A stretch of DNA of 64,000 nucleotides from Streptomyces zhihengii (GTDB lineage: Bacteria; Actinomycetota; Actinomycetes; Streptomycetales; Streptomycetaceae): positions 2,232,001 through 2,296,000 of the forward strand of contig NZ_JAFEJA010000001.1 of assembly GCF_016919245.1 (NCBI RefSeq), written 5' to 3'. A model generated the notes under the pieces. The model was given only the letters and a program-made list of their open reading frames with translations, had not been told where the DNA came from and searched no databases. Shown one piece after another: positions 17,123 through 27,622 of this stretch. How positions within the stretch are numbered: position 1 is the stretch's first letter; each line of letters opens with the position of its first letter. Made by a program: the position numbers and the translations under genes.

Positions 17123-17790
17123 TGCGGGTCGCTATTGCGGGCGCCGGCGCGGTGGGTCGTTCCATCGCCGCCGAGCTGCTGGAGAACGGGCACGAGGTGC
17201 TCCTGATCGACAAGGCGCCGACCGCGATCTCGGTGGAGCGGGTGCCGCAGGCCGAGTGGCTGCTGGCCGACGCGTGCGAGATCACCTCGCTCGACGAGGC
17301 CGCCCTGCAGCGGTGCAACGTGGTGATCGCGGCGACCGGTGACGACAAGGTCAACCTGGTCGTCTCGCTGCTCGCGAAGACCGAGTACGGGGTGCCGCGG
17401 GTGGTGTCCCGGGTGAACAACCCGAAGAACGAGTGGCTGTTCAACGAGTCCTGGGGCGTGGACGTCGCCGTCTCGACGCCGCGGCTGATGTCCGCGCTGG
17501 TCGAGGAGGCGGTGAGCGTCGGCGACCTGGTCCGGCTGCTCCGTTTCAGCCACGGCGACGCGAACCTCGTCGAGCTCACGCTGCCGCCGGAGTCGGCCCT
17601 CGCGGGCACCCGGGTCGGGGAGGTGGACTGGCCGCAGGACACCTCGCTGGTCACGATCATCCGCGGTTCCCGGGTACTGACGCCGAGCGTGGAGGAGTCG
17701 CTGGAGGCCGGCGACGAGCTGCTCTTCGTCGCGGCCCAGGCCCGTGAGGAGCAGCTGGAGGACCTGCTGTCGGTCCGCCGCGAGTCCTGA
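17122..17790 (+). CDS. trkA: TrkA-type RCK protein, second of pair
   Basis: 222 residues with the same two-domain plan: GAGAVGRSIAAELLENGH dinucleotide-binding loop at about 7-24, Asp30 for ribose contact, and an RCK-C domain near 140-215. It is translated from the ATG overlapping the previous stop codon, so the two proteins are probably made in equal amounts and may form a hetero-octameric gating ring. It is the equivalent of ceoC (Rv2692) in M. tuberculosis. Confidence 0.9.
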   Translation: MRVAIAGAGAVGRSIAAELLENGHEVLLIDKAPTAISVERVPQAEWLLADACEITSLDEAALQRCNVVIAATGDDKVNLVVSLLAKTEYGVPRVVSRVNNPKNEWLFNESWGVDVAVSTPRLMSALVEEAVSVGDLVRLLRFSHGDANLVELTLPPESALAGTRVGEVDWPQDTSLVTIIRGSRVLTPSVEESLEAGDELLFVAAQAREEQLEDLLSVRRES

Positions 17791-17881
17791 GCACAGGGGG
17801 GCGCCCCCGAGTACAGGACGCCCGCGCGTCCCGTGCTCGGGCCGCCCGCACGTCCCCGAGCACGGGACGCCTCGCAGCGAA

Positions 17882-17911
17882 GGGCCCGGAACCGTGACCG
17901 GTTCCGGGCCC
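17882..17911. terminator. Bidirectional terminator between trkA and DUF3159
   Basis: A perfect 12-bp stem, GGGCCCGGAACC (17882-17893) with GGTTCCGGGCCC (17900-17911), and a 6-nt loop. It lies between convergent stop codons at 17790 and 17941. Confidence 0.85.
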
Positions 17912-17940
17912 CCTCGATGTACGGCGTGTACGCGGTACGT

Positions 17941-18696
17941 CTACTGCACGGTGTCCTGCCGGGCCGCGGCCTTGCGGGCCTCCTCGGCGCGCTCCTCGGC
18001 CTCCATCTCGGCGAACACGTCGATCGGCGCCGGCGCCTTGGCCAGGAAGACCCAGGTCAGCCAGACGGCGAGCAGGAACGGCGGGATCTTCAGCGCGACC
18101 AGCACCCAGCCGAGCTGGGTGGTGTCGGCCCACCAGTAGAGCGGGAAGAGGATCGCGCACTTGGCGAGGAGGATCAGCCCCCACGCGTAGCTGGCCTTGG
18201 TGTACGCCTTCTTGCGGCCGGGGTTGCGGGTGCGCCAGGAGAGGTTCTCCTTGAAGACCGGCCCGAGGATCAGCCCGATCAGCGGGACGCCCGCGGCGGC
18301 GGTGACGAGGTACGCCGTCGCCAGGCCCAGCGTGTAGAGCATGCCCGGCAGGTAGAAGTCCTTGGCGTCGCCGGTCATCATCGCGAAGACGACACCGAAG
18401 CCGACGCCGAAGACGCCGCTGAAGGCGTGCTTGACGGTGTCCCTGCGGATCAGCCGGACGGCGACCAGCGCCAGCGAGACCGCGACCGCCGCGATCGCCG
18501 ACATCTGCAGGTTCTTGTTGACGGTGTAGATCGTGACGAAGAGCAGGCCCGGCAGGACCGTCTCCACCATGCCGCGCACGCCGCCGAACGCCTCGAACAG
18601 CGCCGCCTCCGTGACTGCCCTGGAGTCGGCCGGGTCACCCGGGTCGCCCGGCTGCTGATCGTTGGTCGTGGGGGTCGGCTTGTCTGCGGACGTCAC
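17941..18696 (-). CDS. DUF3159 membrane protein
   Basis: 251 residues with six or so membrane segments between residues 45 and 225, flanked by a disordered N-terminus and a charged, helical C-terminus (EMEAEERAEEARKAAA). It belongs to DUF3159, which has distant resemblance to septation protein A; function unknown. The GTG start at 18696 follows the stop of the OB-fold gene by 3 bp, with AGGAG inside that gene's end, so the two are cotranscribed. It corresponds to Rv2693c. Confidence 0.85.
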   Translation of the reverse strand: MTSADKPTPTTNDQQPGDPGDPADSRAVTEAALFEAFGGVRGMVETVLPGLLFVTIYTVNKNLQMSAIAAVAVSLALVAVRLIRRDTVKHAFSGVFGVGFGVVFAMMTGDAKDFYLPGMLYTLGLATAYLVTAAAGVPLIGLILGPVFKENLSWRTRNPGRKKAYTKASYAWGLILLAKCAILFPLYWWADTTQLGWVLVALKIPPFLLAVWLTWVFLAKAPAPIDVFAEMEAEERAEEARKAAARQDTVQ

Positions 18697-18699
18697 CGG

Positions 18700-19125
18700 C
18701 TACTCCTGTCCGAGCGGTCGGAGTTCGTATTTGGGATTGAACAGCACCCGGCGGCCGTGGCTCATCGAGATCCGGCCCGAGGCGATCAGTCGCCGTCCCG
18801 GTTCGATGCCGACGATGGAACGGCGGCCGAGCCAGACGACGTCCAGCGGGGCGGTGCCGTCGAAGAGCTCCGCCTCCAGCGCCGGCACCCCGGCCCGCGG
18901 CCGCAGGGTCACCGTGCGCAAGGTACCAGTGACCCGGACGATCGCGCGGTCGTCGCAGTCGCAGATCCGGGTGCACCCGGAGGCCTGGGTGTCCTCCTGG
19001 AGCTCCTCCGACTCGAGGTCCTGCTGCGAGGACGCGAGCCGGTCGAACATGCGGCGGAAGCGGCCGGCCGGTCTGACCGCCCTCTCGTCGCGCGCCGCCT
19101 TCTCGGAGCGGGGTGTTGCACTCAT
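18700..19125 (-). CDS. OB-fold nucleic-acid-binding domain protein
   Basis: 141 residues. A basic N-terminal tail (about 1-50) precedes a single OB-fold of five strands (about 60-138: AIVRVTGTLRTVTLRP, then LDVVWLGRRSIVGIEPG and RLIASGRISM). This is the anticodon-binding/RecG-wedge type of OB fold, expected to bind DNA or RNA. Substrate unknown. It lies directly before the DUF3159 gene, the same pair as Rv2694c-Rv2693c in M. tuberculosis. Confidence 0.8.
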   Translation of the reverse strand: MSATPRSEKAARDERAVRPAGRFRRMFDRLASSQQDLESEELQEDTQASGCTRICDCDDRAIVRVTGTLRTVTLRPRAGVPALEAELFDGTAPLDVVWLGRRSIVGIEPGRRLIASGRISMSHGRRVLFNPKYELRPLGQE

Positions 19126-19158
19126 ACGGAAAGCGTACCGGCCCCCCTCAGGGACGCA

Positions 19159-19845
<687 letters not shown>

Positions 19846-19949
19846 GACCGGTCCGCCTTTCTGCCGTGCGGGATGGGACTGGGGAGTGGGCTGGGGATCG
19901 GGCTGCGGCCGCGGCCGGCCGTCGGGGACGGGCGGCGGTGGCCGGAGGG

Positions 19950-22496
19950 TCATGAGGTCGCCTCCGCCGGCATCTCGGCGGACGTCCCGGGCCGCGGGCC
20001 CGGCGCCGCGCCGAGGGTCAGCACCATCGTCATGCCGCCGCCGGGGGTGTCCTCGGCGCTGAGCGTGCCGCCCATCGCCTCGACGAAGCCGCGCGCCACC
20101 GCCAGCCCCAGACCGACGCCCGCGCCGCGCGGGGCGTCGCCGACCCGCTGGAACGGCTCGAAGATCCGTTCCTTGGCGTCGTCGGGGACGCCGCTGCCGC
20201 GGTCCACCACGCGCAGTTCGACCCGGTCGCCGAGGGTGCTGGCCGCGACGACGACCGGGGTGCCGTCGGGGGTGTACTTGACGGCGTTCTCGACGATGTT
20301 GGCGACGGCCCGCTCCAGCAGGCCCCGGTCCACGGCCACCATCGGCAGCGTCTCGGGGATGTCGAGGCCGACGCTCTCCGGCGGGACGCCCGCGAGGGCG
20401 AGCGGGATGACCTCGTCCAGGCTGGTCTGGCGGATCAGCGGGGTGACGGTGCCGGTCTGGAGCCGGGACATGTCGAGGAGGTTGCCCACCAGGTGGTCGA
20501 GCCGGTCGGCGCCCTCCTCGATGCCGGCGAGGAGTTCGGCCTCGTCCGCCTCGGACCAGGCGACGTCGTCGGAGCGGAGCGAGGTGACGGCGGCCTTGAT
20601 GCCGGCCAGCGGGGTGCGCAGGTCGTGGCTGACGGCGGCGAGCAGCGCGGTCCGTATCCGGTTGCCCTCCGCGAGCGCGCGGGCCGCCTCCGCCTCCCCC
20701 ACCAGCCGCTGGCGGTCCAGGACGACGGCCGCCTGGGCGGCGAACGCGGCGAGCACCCGGCGGTCCTCGGCGGGCAGCACCCGGCCCGACAGGGCGAGCG
20801 CCATGTGGTCGCCCACGGGCATGTCCACGTCGGCGTCGTCGGGCCGGGCGGCGGGGGCGGGGCCGACACTGGCGGTGCAGGTCCAGGGGTCTATGTCGCC
20901 GGCGCGCTCCAGCAGGGCGACCGACTCCATGGCGAACGTCTCGCGGACCCGTTCCAGCAGGGCGTCGAGCGCGGCCTCGCCGCGCAGCACGCTGCCCGCG
21001 AGGAAGGAGAGGATCTCCGACTCGGCGCGCAGCCGGGCCGCCTGATGGGTGCGGCGGGCGGCCAGGTCGACGACGGACGCGACGGCCACCGCGACGGCGA
21101 AGAAGATCACCAGGGCGACGAGGTTCTGCGGTTCGGCGATGTCCAGGGTGTGGCGCGGCGGGGTGAAGTAGTAGTTCAGCAGCAGCGACCCCGCGGCGGC
21201 GGAGGCGAGCGCCGGCCGCAGACCGCCCAGCAGGGCGGCCAGCACGGTCAGGAAGAGGAAGAGCAGGACGTCGTTGGCGAGCCCCGGTCCGTCCTCGACG
21301 CTCAGCAGCACCAGCGTGAGCAGCACGGGCGCGGCGACACCGACGAGCCAGGCCGCGATCGTGCGGCTGCGGCCGATCCGGGCGCCGCGGTTCCCGGGCA
21401 GTCCGCGCCCCTTGCCCGCCTCGTCGTGGGTGACGATGTGGACGTCCAGGTCGGGGCCCGAGTCCTGGGCCACCGTCGCGCCCACACCGGGGCCGAAGAG
21501 GTACTGCCAGGACCGTCGGCGGCTGGAGCCGAGGACGATCTGGGTGGCGTTCACGCCGCGGGCGAAGTCGAGCAGCGAGGACGGTATGTCGTCGCCGATC
21601 ACATGGTGGAAGGTGCCTCCGAGGTCCTCGACCAGGGTGCGCTGGACGGTCAGTTCCTTCGGGGACGCCGAGGTCAGGCCGTCGCTGCGGGCTATGTACA
21701 CGGCGAGGATCTCGCCGCCTGCGCCCTTGGCCGCCATCCGCGCGGCCCGCCGGATCAGCGTGCGGCCCTCGGGGCCGCCGGTGAGACCGACGACGATGCG
21801 CTCCCGGGCCTGCCAGGTGGAGCGGATGTTGTGCTCGCCCCGGTACTGCTGGAGGTACTCGTCGACGCGGTCGGCGAGCCAGAGCAGGGCCAGCTCGCGC
21901 AGGGCGGTGAGGTTGCCGGGGCGGAAGTAGTTGGAGAGGGCGGCGTCCACCTTGTCCGGCTGGTAGATGTTGCCGTGCGCCATCCGGCGGCGCAGCGCCT
22001 GCGGCGCCATGTCGACGAGCTCGATCTGGTCGGCCCGGCGGACCACCTCGTCGGGCACGGTCTCCCGCTGCCGGACCCCGGTGATCGAGTGGACGACGTC
22101 GCCGAGTGATTCGAGGTGCTGGATGTTGACGGTGGTGATGACGTCGACACCCGCGGCGAGGAGCTCCTCGACGTCCTGCCAGCGCTTGGCGTTGCGCGAG
22201 CCGGGGACGTTGGTGTGGGCGAGTTCGTCGACCAGCGCGACGGCGGGCTGCCGGGCGAGGACGGCGTCGACGTCCATCTCGGTGAACTGCGCGCCACGGT
22301 GCGTCAGCTCCCGGCGCCGCACCTGTTCCAGCCCGTGCAGCAGCACCTCGGTGCGGGGCCGGCCGTGGTGCTCCACGTACCCGACGACGCAGTCCGTGCC
22401 GCGCTCGGCGCGCCGGTGCGCCTCGGAGAGCATCGCGTAGGTCTTGCCGACTCCGGGCGCCGCGCCCAAATAGATCCGAAGCTTGCCGCGTCCCAT
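19950..22496 (-). CDS. kdpD: KdpD osmosensitive K+ channel histidine kinase
   Basis: 848 residues. Order: N-terminal KdpD ATP-binding domain with Walker A GAAPGVGKTY (11-20), universal-stress-protein-like domain (about 230-370), four closely spaced membrane helices (about 385-490), GAF-like region, then the kinase core with VSHDLRTPLAGIKAA (H-box) and NIVENAVKYTPDG / GVGLGLAVARGF (ATP lid). It senses K+ and turgor and phosphorylates KdpE. The start chosen is ATG 22496 (MGRGKLRIYLGAAPG). It is cotranscribed with kdpE, 104 bp downstream. Confidence 0.92.
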   Translation of the reverse strand: MGRGKLRIYLGAAPGVGKTYAMLSEAHRRAERGTDCVVGYVEHHGRPRTEVLLHGLEQVRRRELTHRGAQFTEMDVDAVLARQPAVALVDELAHTNVPGSRNAKRWQDVEELLAAGVDVITTVNIQHLESLGDVVHSITGVRQRETVPDEVVRRADQIELVDMAPQALRRRMAHGNIYQPDKVDAALSNYFRPGNLTALRELALLWLADRVDEYLQQYRGEHNIRSTWQARERIVVGLTGGPEGRTLIRRAARMAAKGAGGEILAVYIARSDGLTSASPKELTVQRTLVEDLGGTFHHVIGDDIPSSLLDFARGVNATQIVLGSSRRRSWQYLFGPGVGATVAQDSGPDLDVHIVTHDEAGKGRGLPGNRGARIGRSRTIAAWLVGVAAPVLLTLVLLSVEDGPGLANDVLLFLFLTVLAALLGGLRPALASAAAGSLLLNYYFTPPRHTLDIAEPQNLVALVIFFAVAVAVASVVDLAARRTHQAARLRAESEILSFLAGSVLRGEAALDALLERVRETFAMESVALLERAGDIDPWTCTASVGPAPAARPDDADVDMPVGDHMALALSGRVLPAEDRRVLAAFAAQAAVVLDRQRLVGEAEAARALAEGNRIRTALLAAVSHDLRTPLAGIKAAVTSLRSDDVAWSEADEAELLAGIEEGADRLDHLVGNLLDMSRLQTGTVTPLIRQTSLDEVIPLALAGVPPESVGLDIPETLPMVAVDRGLLERAVANIVENAVKYTPDGTPVVVAASTLGDRVELRVVDRGSGVPDDAKERIFEPFQRVGDAPRGAGVGLGLAVARGFVEAMGGTLSAEDTPGGGMTMVLTLGAAPGPRPGTSAEMPAEATS

Positions 22497-22787
22497 GGCC
22501 CCATTGTCATCTCTGTGCCGCGCACCCACCGGCGGCTCCCGCCGCCGCCGCGCGCAGCGTCGACCCTACGTCCGCGAGGTGGCCGGAACGGGCCGAGCGG
22601 GCCCCTCGGGGTCCGTATTGACGGGATTCTGACGCCGCGCGGCGCCGCGCGGCGTCGGAAGACGCCTGGTGGGGCGGGGCGTGACGCCGGGTGGGGCCGG
22701 CGAGCGCCCGCCCCGGGGCGGGGCCGGCGGCGGGGGTGGGGGGGTGGCTGTTGGGGTGGTGGCCCCGGCCGCCCCGGGCGGGCGGGG
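22497..22787. other. Intergenic G-rich region upstream of kdpD
   Basis: 291 bp. It should contain the kdpD promoter (minus strand) and the terminator of the upstream ABC gene. The plus strand at about 22731-22756 has runs of 5, 7 and 4 G, enough for a four-tract G-quadruplex. A near-perfect GC hairpin (CCCCGGCCGCCC / GGGCGGGCGGGG, one mismatch) lies at about 22763-22787, partly at the stop codon. Confidence 0.45.
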
Positions 22788-23516
<729 letters not shown>

Positions 23517-23746
23517 GCCGAGTCCCCCCAAAGCTGCCGGCGCGGTGTGCCGGCGGTGTGTGCCGGATCGGTGTGGCCACAGTATGTGCAGGGGCCATAC
23601 GGCCGGGCAACGGCCGGGACGGCCGCCACGCGACGACGGCACACCACGACGGCGGGACGGCGGCACACGACGGCGGGCGGGGCGCGCCCGTGCCCGGGTG
23701 CGCCCCGCCCGCCGTGCCGGCCGGCCCGGGGCCGGCCGTGGATCCG

Positions 23747-24520
23747 TCAGCGGACCTCGGTGATCTCCGGGCCGCGCTGGAGCTGGCCCATGCCGCCGGA
23801 GAAGCGGGAGCCCTCCTGCTCGGTCTGCTGGACACCCTCGGGCACCATCTGCGCGTCGTCCGGCAGCTTGAGGACGATCGGGTCGCGCGGCGCCATCGGG
23901 CCGTCGCCGCGCACCACGACGGTGTCGCGGAAGATCTGCTCCAGCAGCCCGGCGGCCTGCGGCTGCACCGCGCCCTGTCCGGAGATCACTCCGCGCAGGA
24001 ACCAGCGGGGGCCGTCGACGCCGACGAAGCGCACGAGCTGCACGCCGCCCTTGCCGTCGGGGAGCTGCACGGGCACCTGCGCCCGCAGCTCCCAGCCGAG
24101 CGGGCCCTCGACCTCGTCGATGATGCCGCCCTGCTGAGTGATGCCGGTGGCGATCTCCTCGCGGACCTCGCCCCAGATGCCTTCCTTCTTGGGCGCGGCG
24201 AACGCCTGGAGCTGTACGGCGCTGTCGCGCAGCACGACCGTGGCCGCCACGATCGCGTCGCCGGCGACCTCGACCCGCAGCTCCATGCCCTCGACCCCGG
24301 GCACGAACATGCCGCCCAGGTCGACCCGGCCCTCGCCGGGCCGGGAGACCTCGGAGGCGTCCCAGGGTCCGTCGGGCCGCGGGGCCGGCGGGAGGTTCAC
24401 CCGACGGGACTCCCCGGCGTCCTCGCCGAGCTCGGCGGACTCGTCGGCGACTCGCTCGGCCTCGCCCGTTGCGTCCGCCGCGTCCTCGGCGGAACCACTC
24501 TTCTTGCGACGTCCGAACAC
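23747..24520 (-). CDS. DUF3710 protein
   Basis: 257 residues. It starts with a basic/acidic tail ([20 protein letters not shown]) followed by the conserved DUF3710 body (about 45-230; hallmarks [31 protein letters not shown]). Function unknown; soluble. The GTG at 24520 is one base after the dut stop, with GGAAGGACA inside the end of dut, so it is translationally linked to dut. This matches the dut/Rv2696c pairing in M. tuberculosis. Confidence 0.88.
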   Translation of the reverse strand: MFGRRKKSGSAEDAADATGEAERVADESAELGEDAGESRRVNLPPAPRPDGPWDASEVSRPGEGRVDLGGMFVPGVEGMELRVEVAGDAIVAATVVLRDSAVQLQAFAAPKKEGIWGEVREEIATGITQQGGIIDEVEGPLGWELRAQVPVQLPDGKGGVQLVRFVGVDGPRWFLRGVISGQGAVQPQAAGLLEQIFRDTVVVRGDGPMAPRDPIVLKLPDDAQMVPEGVQQTEQEGSRFSGGMGQLQRGPEITEVR

Positions 24521-24521
24521 G

Positions 24522-25034
24522 TCACTGTCCTTCCCGGTCGGATACGACCGAAGCGTATCGATTCCCACCCGTAGAGCCGTCCACGGCGGCATGACCGCCG
24601 GTGGACCCGAAGCCCCCCTCGGCCCGCGCGGAGCCGGGAAGCTCCGCCACCTCGTGGAAGCGCACCTTCTCGACCTGCTGGACGACCAGTTGGGCAATCC
24701 GGTCGAACCGTTCGAACCGTACGGTCTCGCGCGGGTCGAGGTTGACCACGATCACCTTGATCTCCCCACGGTACCCGGCATCAACCGTCCCTGGGGCATT
24801 CACGAGTGCCACTCCGCAGCGGGCGGCCAGCCCCGAGCGGGGGTGCACGAACGCCGCGTACCCGTCGGGCAGGGCGATGGAGACGCCGGTGGGCAGCACG
24901 GCGCGCTCGCCGGGGGCCAGCTCGGCAGCCTCGCACGTCATGAGATCGGCCCCGGCGTCGCCGGGGTGACCGTAGGACGGCAGGGGGACCTCGGGGTCCA
25001 CGCGGCGGATGAGGACGTCGACGGGCTCGCGCAT
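24522..25034 (-). CDS. dut: dUTP diphosphatase (trimeric dUTPase)
   Basis: 170 residues. It hydrolyses dUTP to dUMP and PPi, keeping uracil out of DNA and supplying dTMP synthesis. All five motifs of trimeric dUTPases are present: GDAGADL, HPRSGLAAR, GTVDAGYRGEI with the catalytic Asp and Tyr, RFDRIAQLV, and the C-terminal P-loop-like RAEGGFGSTG. ATG at 25034 shares its A with the stop of the upstream thioesterase gene (TGATG). Confidence 0.95.
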   Translation of the reverse strand: MREPVDVLIRRVDPEVPLPSYGHPGDAGADLMTCEAAELAPGERAVLPTGVSIALPDGYAAFVHPRSGLAARCGVALVNAPGTVDAGYRGEIKVIVVNLDPRETVRFERFDRIAQLVVQQVEKVRFHEVAELPGSARAEGGFGSTGGHAAVDGSTGGNRYASVVSDREGQ

Positions 25035-25666
25035 CAGGGGTTCACCTCGAAGGCGCGGGCACGGCGCACCTGGTCCGGGTCGGCCATGGCCGCGCGGATC
25101 TCCTCGGGCCGGCCGTTGTCGATGAAGTGGTCGACCTTGACCTCGATGAACAGCGCCGACGCGCGTACCGCGACGGGTCCCTCGGGGGAGCCGATGCGGC
25201 CGACGGCCGAGGAGTAGATCTTGCGTCCGGCGACGGCGGTGACCTCGGCGTCCAGGTGCAGCACGGTGCCGACGGGCACGGGCCGGACGAAGTCGGTCTC
25301 CAGCTTGCCGGTGACGGCGATGACGCGCAGCAGCCAGCTCAGCGAGCCGAGGGTCTCGTCCAGGGCCGTGGCGAGGACTCCGCCGTGGGCCAGTCCGGGG
25401 GCGCCCTGGTGGGCGGCCTTGACGGTGAACTCCGCCGTCACCCGCACGCCGTCCTGGGCCCGCGCCTCCAGGTGGAGGCCGTGCTGCTGTTCCCCGCCGC
25501 AGCCGAAGCACTGGCCGTAGTGCGCGCCGAGGAGCTCGCCGGGGGCCGGCGCCTCGGGGTGGCGGACGGGCGCCGTGGCGTCGGCGGGCGGGGTCAGGGC
25601 CGGGGAGCCGGTCGGGGGGCCGGACGAGGGGCCGCCACTCGCCCCTCGGGTGTTCTCGTTGGTCAC
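25034..25666 (-). CDS. PaaI-type hotdog thioesterase
   Basis: 210 residues. A disordered Pro/Ala/Gly-rich N-terminus (about 1-45) precedes a single hotdog domain (about 55-185) with the PaaI-group helix motif GLAHGGVLATALDETLG and the strand FVRPVPVGTVLHLDAEV. A CFGCG motif near residue 53 is common in this actinobacterial subgroup. Expected to hydrolyse acyl-CoA thioesters; substrate unknown. GTG start at 25666. It heads the thioesterase-dut-DUF3710 operon, with one-base overlaps or gaps. Confidence 0.85.
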   Translation of the reverse strand: MTNENTRGASGGPSSGPPTGSPALTPPADATAPVRHPEAPAPGELLGAHYGQCFGCGGEQQHGLHLEARAQDGVRVTAEFTVKAAHQGAPGLAHGGVLATALDETLGSLSWLLRVIAVTGKLETDFVRPVPVGTVLHLDAEVTAVAGRKIYSSAVGRIGSPEGPVAVRASALFIEVKVDHFIDNGRPEEIRAAMADPDQVRRARAFEVNP

Positions 25667-25724
25667 AGGCGCAGACCTTACCCGCGCGGCTGTCCGGCGG
25701 TCGCGCCGTGCCAAGCTTGGATCC

Positions 25725-26192
25725 ATGCAGCCTTCCGCCCCGCAGTACTCAGAACGTCTCACCGCGCCCCGTTCGTGGTGGGTCGTCACCGCCCTCTTCG
25801 GGATCTCCGGCGGTCTCGTCACGCTTCCGCTGGGGACGCTGCCCATGCTGGGCGGCCTGATCGGGGCGGCGGCGCTGGCGGGTGCGGTGGTCAGCGCCTA
25901 CGGCTCGGCCCGGATCCGGGTGGTGGCCGGCTCGCTGGTCGCGGGCGACGCCCGGGTGCCCGCCGCGGCGCTGGGCGAGGCCGAGGTGCTCGACGCCGAG
26001 GAGGCGCGGGCCTGGCGGTCGTACAAGGCGGACCCCCGCGCGTTCATGCTGCTGCGCAGCTATGTGCCGACGGCGGTGCGGATCGAGGTGACGGATCCGG
26101 CGGACCCGACGCCGTACCTCTACGTGTCGACGCGGCACCCCGAGGAGCTGGCGGCGGCACTGGCCGCGGTCCGGACGTCCGAGGCCGCCTGA
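25725..26192 (+). CDS. DUF3093 membrane protein
   Basis: 155 residues. Two adjacent hydrophobic segments (about 18-60: WWVVTALFGISGGLVTLPLG and the following GGLIGAAALAGAVVSAYG) precede a soluble C-terminal domain with SYVPTAVRIEVTDPADPTPY and LYVSTRHPEELAAAL. These are the hallmarks of DUF3093. Function unknown. It is divergent from the thioesterase/dut operon with 58 bp between starts, and corresponds to Rv2698, which is divergent from dut in M. tuberculosis. Confidence 0.88.
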   Translation: MQPSAPQYSERLTAPRSWWVVTALFGISGGLVTLPLGTLPMLGGLIGAAALAGAVVSAYGSARIRVVAGSLVAGDARVPAAALGEAEVLDAEEARAWRSYKADPRAFMLLRSYVPTAVRIEVTDPADPTPYLYVSTRHPEELAAALAAVRTSEAA

Positions 26193-26319
26193 GCGGCGTC
26201 CCGGGCCGCCCGGGCCGGGGCACCGGGCCGGTCGCGGCCGGGGTGCGCCCGTGCGCGGGGCGTGGCGGGGGCGTGTGGCGGGTTCGGCCGGGCGCCGTGC
26301 GCTCCGGACGGACGCGGGC

Positions 26320-27312
26320 TCAGTGCCGGGGCGGCAGCGGGCGGCGGCCCTCCAGCAGTTCCCGGGGCAGCGCGTCCGCGGGCTGGTCCAGGGCGGGGAG
26401 GCCCTCCAGCGCTTCCCAGGGCACCTGGCGTCTGCGCAGGTCGGCCCGGATGTGGTCGGCCAGCTTGCGGGTGTCCCGGCGGTTCATCACGGCCCCGACG
26501 GCCGCGCCGACCATAAACGGGATCAGGTTCGGCAGATTGCGCACCATGCGCTTCATGATCTGCTGGCGGAGCTGGCGCTTGAAGTGGGAGCCCATCGACA
26601 TGTCGTACGTCGAGGGCTTGGTCACGTCGATGCCGCGCTCGGTCGACCAGGAGTTGAGGTAGGCGACGCTGCGGTCCTTGAGGTTGCCCGGCGGGCGCAG
26701 GCCGTAGACCTCGTGCAGTTCGGCGATGAGCTTCAGCTCGATCGCGCCGACCCCGACCACCTCGGCGGCGAGTTCGGTCGGCATGGCCGGCGGTACCGGC
26801 ATCATCGCGGCGGCGCCGATGCCGGCACCGACCGTGGAGGTGGCGTTGGCCGCCCCCGAGACGAGCTTGTCGGCGAGCTGCTCGGGGCCGAGCCCCGGGA
26901 ACTGCCGGCGCAGCGTCGCGAGGTCCCGTACGGGGACGCGCGGCGCGTTCTCGATGAGCCGGTCGGCGAGGTGGCCCAGGGCCGCCTTGGCGCCTTCCCG
27001 TGTGCGGACGAACCCGGTGCGTGCGCCCCGTCCCGTCCGTGTCAGTCCGGCCATGGCACCGGCGCTGCCTCTGGCGACGCCGTGACGTACGGCATCGAGG
27101 CGCCGGGCCCTGGCCGGAGGTTCTGCCGGGTGCGCTGCTTCGAGCGAGGTCCCGGGGCCTCGCTCCGCGTCACCCGTGCCGTACGGCAGCAGGGCGTCCT
27201 GCTGCCCGTCGGACGGTGTTTCGCCCGACGGGGTGCCCTGACCGGCCTGGTGCGCCTCCGACGGCTTCTGACGCCGGAAGCGCCGCTTCCTGGACGGTTT
27301 CCCGGCTGCCAC
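26320..27312 (-). CDS. Unassigned protein with an EcsC-like hydrophobic core
   Basis: 330 residues. The first 80 residues are basic and disordered. The centre (about 155-190: TVGAGIGAAAMMPVPPAMPT, then ELAAEVVGVGAIELKLIAEL) resembles EcsC-family proteins, followed by HEVYGLRPPG. A second hydrophobic stretch near residue 265 (LIPFMVGAAVGAVMN) may touch the membrane. Function unknown. It starts 13 bp after the DUF4193 stop codon, so the two are probably cotranscribed. Confidence 0.7.
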   Translation of the reverse strand: MAAGKPSRKRRFRRQKPSEAHQAGQGTPSGETPSDGQQDALLPYGTGDAERGPGTSLEAAHPAEPPARARRLDAVRHGVARGSAGAMAGLTRTGRGARTGFVRTREGAKAALGHLADRLIENAPRVPVRDLATLRRQFPGLGPEQLADKLVSGAANATSTVGAGIGAAAMMPVPPAMPTELAAEVVGVGAIELKLIAELHEVYGLRPPGNLKDRSVAYLNSWSTERGIDVTKPSTYDMSMGSHFKRQLRQQIMKRMVRNLPNLIPFMVGAAVGAVMNRRDTRKLADHIRADLRRRQVPWEALEGLPALDQPADALPRELLEGRRPLPPRH

Positions 27313-27325
27313 TGGCGACCGGTCC

Positions 27326-27622
27326 TCAGTCGCAGTCGCGGCAGATCGGCTGGCCGTTCTTCTCGCGCGCCAGCTGGCTGCGGTGGTGCACGAGGAAGCA
27401 GCTCATGCAGGTGAACTCGTCGGCCTGCTTGGGCAGGACCCGGACGGCGAGCTCCTCGTTGGACAGGTCGGCTCCGGGGAGCTCCATGCCCTCGGCGGCG
27501 TCGAACTCGTCGACGTCGACGTTCGAGGTGGACTTGTCGTTCCTCCGGGCCTTCAGTTCCTCAAGGCTGTCCGAATCGACGTCGTCGTCGGTCTTGCGTG
27601 GGGTGTCGTAATCCGTTGCCAT
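27326..27622 (-). CDS. DUF4193 small acidic zinc-ribbon-like protein
   Basis: 98 residues. Acidic N-terminal half (DDDVDSDSLEELKARR, then VDVDEFDAAEGMELPG). The C-terminal half carries two Cys pairs (FTCMSCFLVHHRSQL, then CRDCD at the very end) that could bind one zinc. DUF4193 is conserved across actinobacteria next to dut and the inositol monophosphatase (Rv2699c). Function unknown. ATG at 27622 with GGGGGAGAGCG upstream. Confidence 0.9.
   Translation of the reverse strand: MATDYDTPRKTDDDVDSDSLEELKARRNDKSTSNVDVDEFDAAEGMELPGADLSNEELAVRVLPKQADEFTCMSCFLVHHRSQLAREKNGQPICRDCD

Noticed and set aside
14200..17790. c-di-AMP riboswitch before the KimA-like gene
   Set aside because: The leader between 16249 and 16453 lacks the conserved ydaO blocks that are clear upstream of the M23 gene.
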